A stretch of DNA of 45,410 nt, taken from CAYJEQ01 sp964370185. GTDB taxonomy: Bacteria > Bacillota > Clostridia > Oscillospirales > Ruminococcaceae. The notes under the pieces were generated by a model. The model was not told where the DNA came from, did not search any database, and worked only from the letters and a program-made list of their open reading frames with translations. The stretch spans positions 1 to 45,410 of the forward strand of contig CAYJIJ010000011.1 of assembly GCA_964370185.1 (NCBI GenBank). Reading direction: 5' to 3'. The stretch's first letter is position 1. Each line of letters begins with the position of its first letter. The position numbers were made by a program, and so were the translations under genes. This document shows positions 33,066-40,919 of the stretch, in pieces.

Positions 33066-35309
33066 ATGTGGAAAATTGATGAAAATGGTGCTGAGGTAAT
33101 ACCTACTACTGGATGGAATAATTGCGGTGGGCGATGTATTATTAGAGCACATCGAAAAGACGGCAAAGTGGTTAAAATATCAACAGAAACGCAGAGTGAA
33201 GCAGGCGATAGACCTGCACTTACTGCTTGTGTAAAAGGAATGAATTATCACAAAACTTTCCTGAGTGAAAATAGGCTAACCCACCCACTAAAAAGAGTGG
33301 GAGAGCGTGGCAGTGGTGAGTTTGAGAGAATAAGCTGGGAGGAAGCACTCGACATAATTGCCTCAGAATGGATTAGAATTAGAGATACATACGGTGTGGG
33401 CTCAAGATATTCCGTATATGCTACAGGTGTGGGTGGCTTACTCCGTGGTACCGACTTAATCACAAGACTTCTCTCGGCGGACGGCGGATACCTCGAGTAC
33501 TACAATTCTTACAGCAGTGCATGTGTAGCCTATACCACCCCTTATTTGTACGGCACTTATTTTGTTGGAAATAGCTTTGACACTATACTTGACTCAGAAA
33601 TGATTATTCTGCTTGGTCACAATCCTTCGGAAACAGGATTTAATCGCAATCTAATGTACTATCTTAAAAAAGCTAAGGAAAAAGGAATAGAAATAGTAGG
33701 GGTTGACCCAAGAAAAAGTGATACAATATCACAGCTTTCATCCGAGTGGATGCCGATAAGACCTGCCACAGATGCCGCACTATGTGATGCAATGGCATAT
33801 GTAATTTACACTGAAAATTTGTATGATAAAAACTTTACTGAAAAATACTGCATAGGCTTTGATGAAAATACTATGCCAGAGGGTGTTGATAAGAGTCTAA
33901 ACTATTTCGCTTACCTGCGTGGTGAAGCCGATAATACTCCAAAAACTCCAGCATGGGGCGAAAAAATCACAGGAATACCAGCCGAGGACATTATCCGTCT
34001 CGCAAGAAAATATGCAACTTCAAAACCTGCCGCACTAATACCGGGATATGGAATACAGCGCCATGGCAACGGGGAGCAGGCAACAAGGGGCGCTATAATG
34101 CTTGCATGTCTTACTGGTAATGTAGGTGTCTCGGGTGGCTGGGCAGGTGGAATAGGGGTTATTAAAACACCACCTGTACCAGGACTTCCTTACTGCCAAA
34201 ATCCACACAAGATGGCAATACCAACATTCTTATGGACTGAGGCTATTGAGCGTGGCACCGAGCTAACATCACTTGACGGTATCACGGGAGGCGAAAAGCT
34301 TGAGAGCAATATAAAGATGATAATAAACCTTGCAGGAAATACTCTTATAAACCAACACAGTGATATAAACAAAACTGCGGAAATATTAAAAGACACAAGC
34401 AAATGTGAGTTTATAGTTACTTCTGATTTATTTATGACAGCCAGTGCAAAATATTCCGACATTGTCCTCCCAGGCACTTCGATGTTTGAAACAGAAAACA
34501 TCACCTACGGCTGGCAGAATGCGGATTATTTCGGGTTTAACAACAAAGTAATCGAGCCAATAGGGGAATGTCGATTTGAATTTGATTGGCTGGTGGACTT
34601 ATCTGAAAGACTTGGACTAAAAGAGGAGTTTACCAAGGGGAAATACACAATGCATGAATGGCTGAGCGAAAGCTATAATCAGCTCAGAGAAAAAAATCCC
34701 GAGCTCCCAGAATACGAGGAATTTAAACGCAGGGGAATTCACATATACCCCGAAAGCAAGAATGTAGTTTCACTAAAGCCACAAATCGAAGACCCTGAAA
34801 ATAATCCATTTCCAACCCCAAGTGGTAAAATTGAAATTTTTTCCGAGAGAATATATAATCAGGAGCATAAAGAATTTGTGCCACCAATTCCAATGTATGT
34901 CCCAGCAAAAGAAGGCCATGAAGACCCACTGAGTAAAAAATACCCACTGCAACTTATTGGATGGCACACTAAAAGGCGCTGTCACACAATACATGACAGT
35001 AATACGGATATGCATAAAATAGACCCACAGGCACTTTGGATTAACCCAGAAGATGCAAAAGAGCGAGGTATCACACAGGGACAAAATGTGCTTGTACATA
35101 ACCACAGGGGTAAAATTGAAATCCCCGTAAATATTACCGATAAAATTGTAAAAGGGGTAGTAGCACTTTCACAAGGTGCGTGGTATGCACCCGATAAAGA
35201 CGGAGCCGATAAGGGTGGTTCTATAAATGTACTCACCTCACAAATACCCACACCTTTTGCTAAAGCAAATCCACAGCACACAAATTTAGTCGAGGTGTCT
35301 GTAATATAG
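33066..35309 (+). CDS. DMSO-reductase-family molybdopterin oxidoreductase, orphan catalytic subunit
   Basis: Binds bis-MGD molybdenum and probably reduces an S-oxide, N-oxide or organic acceptor. DmsA-like landmarks: NCGGRCIIRAH near the start, RVGERGSGEFERISWEEALDIIA (77-99), NSYSSAC (147-153) with the Ser expected to ligate Mo, LLGHNPSET, GVDPRKSDT, PGYGIQRHGNGEQATRG, and the C-terminal cofactor domain WINPEDAKERGITQGQ..VALSQGAWY. Of the four cysteines of the DmsA cluster motif, only Cys20, Cys24 and Cys55 are present; the first is Gly16. There is no twin-arginine signal, so it should be cytosolic, and no DmsB, DmsC or chaperone gene adjoins it. 747 residues. Confidence 0.92.
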   Translation: MWKIDENGAEVIPTTGWNNCGGRCIIRAHRKDGKVVKISTETQSEAGDRPALTACVKGMNYHKTFLSENRLTHPLKRVGERGSGEFERISWEEALDIIASEWIRIRDTYGVGSRYSVYATGVGGLLRGTDLITRLLSADGGYLEYYNSYSSACVAYTTPYLYGTYFVGNSFDTILDSEMIILLGHNPSETGFNRNLMYYLKKAKEKGIEIVGVDPRKSDTISQLSSEWMPIRPATDAALCDAMAYVIYTENLYDKNFTEKYCIGFDENTMPEGVDKSLNYFAYLRGEADNTPKTPAWGEKITGIPAEDIIRLARKYATSKPAALIPGYGIQRHGNGEQATRGAIMLACLTGNVGVSGGWAGGIGVIKTPPVPGLPYCQNPHKMAIPTFLWTEAIERGTELTSLDGITGGEKLESNIKMIINLAGNTLINQHSDINKTAEILKDTSKCEFIVTSDLFMTASAKYSDIVLPGTSMFETENITYGWQNADYFGFNNKVIEPIGECRFEFDWLVDLSERLGLKEEFTKGKYTMHEWLSESYNQLREKNPELPEYEEFKRRGIHIYPESKNVVSLKPQIEDPENNPFPTPSGKIEIFSERIYNQEHKEFVPPIPMYVPAKEGHEDPLSKKYPLQLIGWHTKRRCHTIHDSNTDMHKIDPQALWINPEDAKERGITQGQNVLVHNHRGKIEIPVNITDKIVKGVVALSQGAWYAPDKDGADKGGSINVLTSQIPTPFAKANPQHTNLVEVSVI

Positions 35310-35359
35310 ATATAATTGATTTAGGAATATTAATACTACTATTTACAATAAATATAATG

Positions 35360-35396
35360 CCCCCTTATCCTTCGCTATCAACGAGGGATAAGGGGG
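35360..35396. terminator. Bidirectional terminator between convergent genes
   Basis: CCCCCTTATCCTTCG (35360-35374) pairs with CGAGGGATAAGGGGG (35382-35396), 15 pairs including one G-U, loop CTATCAA. GC-rich against AT-rich surroundings; no U-tract on the plus side. Confidence 0.72.
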
Positions 35397-35412
35397 TAAA
35401 ATAATACCGAAT

Positions 35413-37167
35413 TTAATATAAATCAGGCTCTGCAAGCTTAAACTGTATATCATATAGCCCTGTATAAATACCATTCATAGCATACAATTCTTCATGACTA
35501 CCTTTTTCTGCAACTCCATCCTTTGTGAGCACAATTATTGTATCTGCATTTTTAACCGTGGATAGCCTATGAGCAATTACAAGTGTGGTTCGGTTTTGAG
35601 CAAGCTCGTTAAGCGACTGCTGAACTTTTGCTTCGGTTTCGTTATCGAGTGCAGAGGTGGCTTCATCGAGTATCATAATTGGTGGATTTTTTAGAAATGC
35701 CCTTGCAATGCTTATTCTTTGCTTTTGACCACCTGATAACCTTATTCCTTTTTCTCCAACATTTGTTTCGTATTCCTCGGGGCAACTCATAATAAAATCG
35801 TGAACTTTAGCCCTTTTTGCCGCTGTTATAACATCCTCCATAGATGCATTAACATCCCCATACCTTATATTATCCATAATAGTGCCAGAGAATAAAAATA
35901 CATCTTGTTGTACTATACCCACGGCATCCCTAAGGCTGTTTAAAGTGATATCTCTCACATCTGTGCCATCAATTGTTACACCGCCTTCGATACATTCGTA
36001 AAAGCGTGGTATTAGCTGACAGACAGTAGTTTTCCCGCCCCCCGATGGCCCTACTAAAGCAACAGTTTTGCCAGCAGGTATCGAAAAAGATATATTATTT
36101 AGCACTTCTTCATCTTGATTGTACTTAAAAGTTACATTATCAAATACTATTTCACCTTTAACATCGGTGAGAGTTTTTGCATTTTTTTTGTCTGCTATTT
36201 CAGGGAGTGTATCCATTACCTCTAAAAATCTTCTAAAACCACTCATGCCTTGCTCAAACTGCTGTGTGAAATTTGTAAGACGTGCAATGGGTTGAAGTAT
36301 TAAATTTATATAGAGCATGAATACAAGTAAATCAGAAAGATTCATAGTATTATAGTAAATGCAGATTGCCCCCACAATCAAAACAGTAACATTGGTAATA
36401 TTAGCGAGGAAACCCATGCCGCTCATAAAACCGCCCATGGCTTTAAATGCAGAAGATTTTGCATTTTTAAAAAGTTCATTGCCCTTAGAAAATTTCTCGA
36501 TCTCAAAATGTTCATTGTTAAATGACTGCGAAACTCTGATGCCGCTTATGCTGTTTTCAAGCTGCGAATTTACATCTGCAATTTGTGCTTTTACCTCTCT
36601 AAAAGCTTTTCGCATTTTCTTTCTCTTAGTGCTTGCAAACCATATAAAAATCGGTAACATTATTATTATACAAAGTGTTAATCGCCATTCTATGTTGAAA
36701 AGTATGGCAGCTGAGCCTATAAACATCACTCCCGATATAAATATATCTTCAGGGCCGTGGTGAGCAAGCTCTGTTATGTCGAATAAATCACTTAAAAGTT
36801 TTGACAAAATTTGACCGGTTCGATTATTGTCATAATATCTGAAAGAGAGTTTTTGAAGATGTGAAAACAAATCTTTTCTGATATCGGCTTCAATTTTTAC
36901 TCCCATCACATGACCATGATAGTTTACAATGTAAGTAAATAGGGCAACAAACATATATATCAAAACTAATAAAATTGCTAAGAGGAAAAGTTCATTAAGA
37001 TTTTTCTCAGGGATTGTTACATTTACAATTCGCTGTGTTATCAAAGGAAAAGTTAACCCAAGAGCGGCAACAGAAAATGATGAGAGCATATCAATGAAAA
37101 ATAGTTTTTTGTGTGGTTTATAATAATGCATGAATCGCTTAATAAGCTTTAAATTACTTGTTTGCAT
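35413..37167 (-). CDS. ABC exporter, fused membrane and ATPase half-transporter
   Basis: Type IV (MsbA/BmrA-like) exporter that would work as a homodimer. N-terminal six-helix domain (about 18-310), then the ATPase: Walker A VGPSGGGKTT, Q-loop VQQDVFLFSG, signature LSGGQKQR, Walker B IMILDEATSALD and H-loop IAHRLST. 584 residues from ATG 37167, which has GGAG 7 bases upstream; an in-frame ATG at 37215 lacks a site. A single gene, so heterodimer pairing is unlikely unless the partner lies elsewhere. Substrate (drug, lipid or peptide) unknown. Confidence 0.94.
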   Translation of the reverse strand: MQTSNLKLIKRFMHYYKPHKKLFFIDMLSSFSVAALGLTFPLITQRIVNVTIPEKNLNELFLLAILLVLIYMFVALFTYIVNYHGHVMGVKIEADIRKDLFSHLQKLSFRYYDNNRTGQILSKLLSDLFDITELAHHGPEDIFISGVMFIGSAAILFNIEWRLTLCIIIMLPIFIWFASTKRKKMRKAFREVKAQIADVNSQLENSISGIRVSQSFNNEHFEIEKFSKGNELFKNAKSSAFKAMGGFMSGMGFLANITNVTVLIVGAICIYYNTMNLSDLLVFMLYINLILQPIARLTNFTQQFEQGMSGFRRFLEVMDTLPEIADKKNAKTLTDVKGEIVFDNVTFKYNQDEEVLNNISFSIPAGKTVALVGPSGGGKTTVCQLIPRFYECIEGGVTIDGTDVRDITLNSLRDAVGIVQQDVFLFSGTIMDNIRYGDVNASMEDVITAAKRAKVHDFIMSCPEEYETNVGEKGIRLSGGQKQRISIARAFLKNPPIMILDEATSALDNETEAKVQQSLNELAQNRTTLVIAHRLSTVKNADTIIVLTKDGVAEKGSHEELYAMNGIYTGLYDIQFKLAEPDLY

Positions 37168-37203
37168 AAAAAAACTCCTTATTTTGGTTTTAGCTACTCT
37201 TTT

Positions 37204-37232
37204 AGTATAAATCAACCGAGAGTTTGGGTCAA
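37204..37232 (-). promoter_or_regulatory. Sigma-A type promoter for the ABC exporter
   Basis: Minus strand TTGACC (37232-37227), 17-base spacer, TATACT (37209-37204), about 35 bases before the start codon. Confidence 0.72.
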
Positions 37233-37290
37233 GCTATTTCGACATAATAGACAAATATTCGATTTAATATAGATTATTTAGTGAAAAAAC

Positions 37291-37320
37291 TTGTGTGTAG
37301 AAGCTTTTATTTGTTATAAT
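37291..37320 (+). promoter_or_regulatory. Sigma-A type promoter of the signalling operon
   Basis: TTGTGT (37291-37296), 18-base spacer, TATAAT (37315-37320). The leader to the first gene is about 100 AT-rich bases. Divergent from the ABC exporter promoter 60 bases away. Confidence 0.62.
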
Positions 37321-37426
37321 AGTTTATATAATCAAATTGCAAAAAAACAATATAAAAATTTTTTTATATGCAATAAAACACTATTTAAAATCATTAAATA
37401 AATAGAGAACAAAGGGGGAAGCTTCA

Positions 37427-38239
37427 GTGGCGAGCTTAGAAATACAGTTTATGGGCACAAGGGGCTCCATCGCAGTGGATTCTGAGGAATACAATATATA
37501 TGGCGGCGCAACCATTTCTACTTTAGTAAAAGATAAGAAAGAAAATATTATTTTTGATGCTGGTAGCGGGTTTATGAATATATCTAAATATATTGATTTT
37601 ACAAAAGAAGAGAAAAATTTACACATATTTATTTCACACGCACATTTTGACCATATTATGGGATTAATGGTTTGCGATATAATGTTTAATACAGAATTTA
37701 CTGTTAATATATATGGAGTTAGTAGAAATAATCTTACGATTAAAGATCAGATAAATAAGCTTATGTCACCGCCTATATGGCCTGTTGGATGTGAGGCATT
37801 TAAAGCAAAAGTAATATTTCATGAGTTAAGTGAAGAAGTTATAATAGGTGATTTTTCTATAAAATCAATAAATGGAAATCATCCAGGCGGCTCTTCAGTT
37901 TTTAAACTTCTTCATAATCAAAAATCACTAATATATGCAACCGATTACGAAATTTTAGATGATAATATTGATCCACTTATAAATTTTTCGAAAAATGCGG
38001 ACTTAATTATATTTGATGGGCAGTACTCTAAAGAAGAAATAAAACATAAAATTGGTTATGGACATTCTTCATGGCAGGATGCGGCAATTCTTTCACAAAA
38101 AGCAAATTGCAAAAAGCTTTGTATATTTCATCACGACCCTTACAGCACGGATGAATATCTTCTTAAATGCGAAAAGGAGCTTAAACTGAAATATCCAAAT
38201 TATTCTTTTGCAAAGAAAGGGGAGATAGTAGTTTTATGA
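37427..38239 (+). CDS. Metallo-beta-lactamase-fold hydrolase
   Basis: Soluble two-metal hydrolase of the Lactamase_B_2 type. It starts with LEIQFMGTRGSIAV and YGGATIS, as in the MBL branch found next to signalling genes. Metal ligands visible: HAHFDH (71-76: His71, His73, Asp75, His76), His in NGNHPGG, Asp in YATDYE and His in FHHDP; GHSSWQDA is also family-typical. All expected ligands are present, so it should be active. 270 residues. Start is GTG 37427 with AGGGGGA upstream. Its stop overlaps the next ATG (ATGA). Phosphodiester hydrolysis, perhaps of a cyclic nucleotide, is an inference from context. Confidence 0.9.
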   Translation: MASLEIQFMGTRGSIAVDSEEYNIYGGATISTLVKDKKENIIFDAGSGFMNISKYIDFTKEEKNLHIFISHAHFDHIMGLMVCDIMFNTEFTVNIYGVSRNNLTIKDQINKLMSPPIWPVGCEAFKAKVIFHELSEEVIIGDFSIKSINGNHPGGSSVFKLLHNQKSLIYATDYEILDDNIDPLINFSKNADLIIFDGQYSKEEIKHKIGYGHSSWQDAAILSQKANCKKLCIFHHDPYSTDEYLLKCEKELKLKYPNYSFAKKGEIVVL

Positions 38240-39675
38240 TTAATGAAGAGATTAAAAAAATACTTGAAATTTTTATTACTACTTCCTCCGAAAATGATGG
38301 GGATTTACTCCTTGAAAAAATCTTAAATAATGCACTCGAAGTAACCAATTGCGATGCTGGAACACTGTATATTCTAAATGATAACAAATTAGAGTTTAAA
38401 TTTATGATAACAAAGTCGTTAAACATTAAAAAAGGGGGCAAAAAAGATAAAATCAATCTTCCGCCCGTTCAGATGTTTAAGTCAAATGTGTGTGCATATT
38501 CCGTGCTTGAAAACAAAGCGGTTAATATTGCCGATGTGTATAGCAGTGAGCTTTTTGATTTTTCAGGCCCTCAAAATTATGATAAACTAACAAATTATAA
38601 AACAAAATCCATGATGGTTATTCCCATGAAGGATGATAAAGGAAATACGATAGGAGTATTGCAACTTTTAAATGCTCAAAACGCCGAGGGAGAAATTATC
38701 GCTTTCAGTAAAAAAAGTGAAATGATTTTAATGGCAATTGCTTCGCAAGCGGCTATTAAGCTTACGAATATGAACTATACCCTTGAAATCAAAGAGCTAA
38801 TGGAGTCAATTGTTAAGACTTTCGCACAAGTTATATATTTAAGGACTCCATATAATGTTTCCCATACAGCAAATATGGATAAGTATGCTAAAAGGTTTAT
38901 GAACTGGCTTTCTCAAAATCCTGACAGTTATATTAATTTCTCTGAAGAAGATACACAGCTTTTTTATATGAGCATTTGGCTGCATGACATAGGAAAGCTC
39001 ACCACACCGCTTTCTGTAATGGATAAGGAAACAAGACTGAGCACAAAGCTTGAAAGAGTTATGGATAGGCTCAAAATAATATCACTTTCAATTAAACTCA
39101 ACTGCCTGAGAAAAGGCGAGGATTACTCCCCACAAATTGAGGAAGTCGAGAGAGTGAAATCATTTATAAATAAAGTAAATACTAAATCATTCTTGGATAA
39201 CGACATACTTTTAGAGGTTGAAAAGCTCAAAGAGAAAACATATATCGACGAAAATTTAGAGGTGAAAAAATGGTTTACAGATGATGAAATTGAAGATTTA
39301 TCAATAGTAAAAGGCACACTAACTCCAAATGAGAGAAAAATTATCCAAGGCCATGTTTCAATGACTGAGCAGATACTCGAAAAAATGAAATTTAAGCATG
39401 AATATACCAAAGTGCCAATATGGGCAAGTAATCACCATGAATTTTTAGACGGTAGCGGCTATCCTAAAAAACTGAGCGGTGATGAAATTGACATTCCAAC
39501 CAGACTATTGACCATTATTGATGTTTTTGATGGGCTTTCAGCGAAAGATAGACCATATAAAAAGCCAACACCGATAAATAAGGTTATAGAGATTATGGAT
39601 GAAATGGTAGAAGAGGGAAAATTAGACAGTAAATTATTTAGTTTGTTTAAAAGCAGTAAAGTATGGGATGATTAG
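38236..39675 (+). CDS. GAF plus HD-GYP domain phosphodiesterase with large insert
   Basis: Cytosolic sensor-effector. GAF domain about 20-178 (CDAGTLYIL, KSMMVIPMKDDKGNTIGVLQLLNA). HD-GYP domain about 185-460: His210, the pair His250-Asp251 in LHDIGK, His373, His400-His401 in NHHEFLDGSGYP (GYP at 408-410), and IIDVFDGLSAKDRPYK. These are the residues expected of an active c-di-GMP (or cGAMP) phosphodiesterase. About 90 charged helical residues (roughly 268-358) are inserted between HDIGK and the third His, where ordinary HD-GYP domains have about 20. Overlaps the hydrolase gene by 4 bases, so translation is coupled. The GAF ligand may be a cyclic nucleotide, but this is inferred. Confidence 0.92.
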   Translation: MINEEIKKILEIFITTSSENDGDLLLEKILNNALEVTNCDAGTLYILNDNKLEFKFMITKSLNIKKGGKKDKINLPPVQMFKSNVCAYSVLENKAVNIADVYSSELFDFSGPQNYDKLTNYKTKSMMVIPMKDDKGNTIGVLQLLNAQNAEGEIIAFSKKSEMILMAIASQAAIKLTNMNYTLEIKELMESIVKTFAQVIYLRTPYNVSHTANMDKYAKRFMNWLSQNPDSYINFSEEDTQLFYMSIWLHDIGKLTTPLSVMDKETRLSTKLERVMDRLKIISLSIKLNCLRKGEDYSPQIEEVERVKSFINKVNTKSFLDNDILLEVEKLKEKTYIDENLEVKKWFTDDEIEDLSIVKGTLTPNERKIIQGHVSMTEQILEKMKFKHEYTKVPIWASNHHEFLDGSGYPKKLSGDEIDIPTRLLTIIDVFDGLSAKDRPYKKPTPINKVIEIMDEMVEEGKLDSKLFSLFKSSKVWDD

Positions 39676-39732
39676 AGCGTATGAAATATTCTATCGCAAA
39701 CTAACAAACGAAAAGAAAGTGTTGGTGAAAAA

Positions 39733-40905
39733 ATGAAAAAGATTAGAGAACAGCTAAAAACAATGGTAGCTTTAGTAGCATTTATGTTAATTACAACTTC
39801 CTGCAGTGCACCTGTCAGCAGTGAACAAGGAGAAACTTCCTCAGAAGCGGTGAATGTTGAAAGCGCCACTGCCGATATAATGCGTCTTGAAGAGTATGGG
39901 GGAGATATCGAGATTATTAATGAAAGCGGAGAAGAAATTGAACCGACTGAAGGAATGAAACTTCAAACCGGCTATCAGGTGAAAACAGCTTCCTCGGCAT
40001 ATGCCTATATCAGCCTTGATGACAGCAAAGCTATAAAATTAGATGGACTCTCTGAAAGTTCTATAGAGAATGATGGAAAGCATCTTTTAATAACACTTAC
40101 AACTGGCAGACTGTTTTTTAATGTGACTGAGCCTTTAAAAGCCGACGAAACAATGAATATCCAAACATCAAATATGATAACAGGAATTAGAGGGACATCG
40201 GGATATGTGATTGCTGAAGAAGCAGAGGATGAATATATAAGCTCCACAACTATATTGAGTGGATTAGTTGCGGTTAATTCTAAAGATAAAAATAATAATC
40301 TCTACCCAGAAGCTGCGCTTGAAGCAGGAAAAATTGCATCTTACGATAGTGAGGATGATTATGACCACATTGCAATATCAGAAATAACTGAGGATGATAT
40401 CCCAGGATTTGTAAAAGTAGTGATAAGCGAAGATGCAGAGCTACAAAAAGATATTTTAGAATACAATGATTTTGATATGGATGAAATTTTAGAAGATGCC
40501 CAAGAAGAGTGGGAAGAAGAGAAATTAGAACAAATTAATAGAGAAGAATCAGACGATGAAGATGACAACGATAACGATGATGACAACGATGACAACGATA
40601 ACGATGACAGCGACAACGACGATGATAGCGATGACAATGATGAATTAGATGATTTAAACGAAGACGATGAAGACGAAATAGAAAATAGCGCTCCTCCTTC
40701 AATACAACAGGAAAATGATGACCAACAAAGCAATGATGATAACGATGATAATGAAATCCAACAAAGCAATGATGATAATGATGATGAAACCCAACAAAAC
40801 GAAAATGGTAATGAAAGTGAAAAAGTAGAAGAGAATATAGATAAAAGAGAAGACGAAGAAGATGAAGAAGATGAACGAGATGAAGTCGAAGAAGATGATG
40901 AATAA
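39733..40905 (+). CDS. FecR-domain lipoprotein with acidic repetitive tail
   Basis: Secreted and lipid-anchored: basic start KKIREQLK, hydrophobic core (11-20), lipobox ending at Cys24 (ITTSC). FecR-like beta domain about 45-205 with GMKLQTGYQVKTASSAYAYISLDD and the core motif MITGIRGTSGYV (148-159). From about 271 to 390 the chain is almost only Asp, Glu, Asn and Gln, with a repeated QQSNDDNDD unit (331-339 and 343-351). It begins 57 bases after the HD-GYP gene and ends 14 bases before the cyclase. FecR proteins transmit or bind signals at the envelope; here it may present a ligand to the CHASE2 domain. The tail could bind cations or wall polymers. Confidence 0.88.
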   Translation: MKKIREQLKTMVALVAFMLITTSCSAPVSSEQGETSSEAVNVESATADIMRLEEYGGDIEIINESGEEIEPTEGMKLQTGYQVKTASSAYAYISLDDSKAIKLDGLSESSIENDGKHLLITLTTGRLFFNVTEPLKADETMNIQTSNMITGIRGTSGYVIAEEAEDEYISSTTILSGLVAVNSKDKNNNLYPEAALEAGKIASYDSEDDYDHIAISEITEDDIPGFVKVVISEDAELQKDILEYNDFDMDEILEDAQEEWEEEKLEQINREESDDEDDNDNDDDNDDNDNDDSDNDDDSDDNDELDDLNEDDEDEIENSAPPSIQQENDDQQSNDDNDDNEIQQSNDDNDDETQQNENGNESEKVEENIDKREDEEDEEDERDEVEEDDE

Positions 40906-40919
40906 AATATAGAGGTTAT

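Noticed and set aside
40359..40769. Long serine-rich open frame on the minus strand.
   Set aside because: It is the complement of the acidic codon repeats; no ribosome site and no protein-like composition.
40550..40800. Repetitive DNA that could be taken for a short repeat array or CRISPR.
   Set aside because: It is coding (Asp/Asn/Glu codons in frame) in the FecR lipoprotein, with no spacers of constant length.
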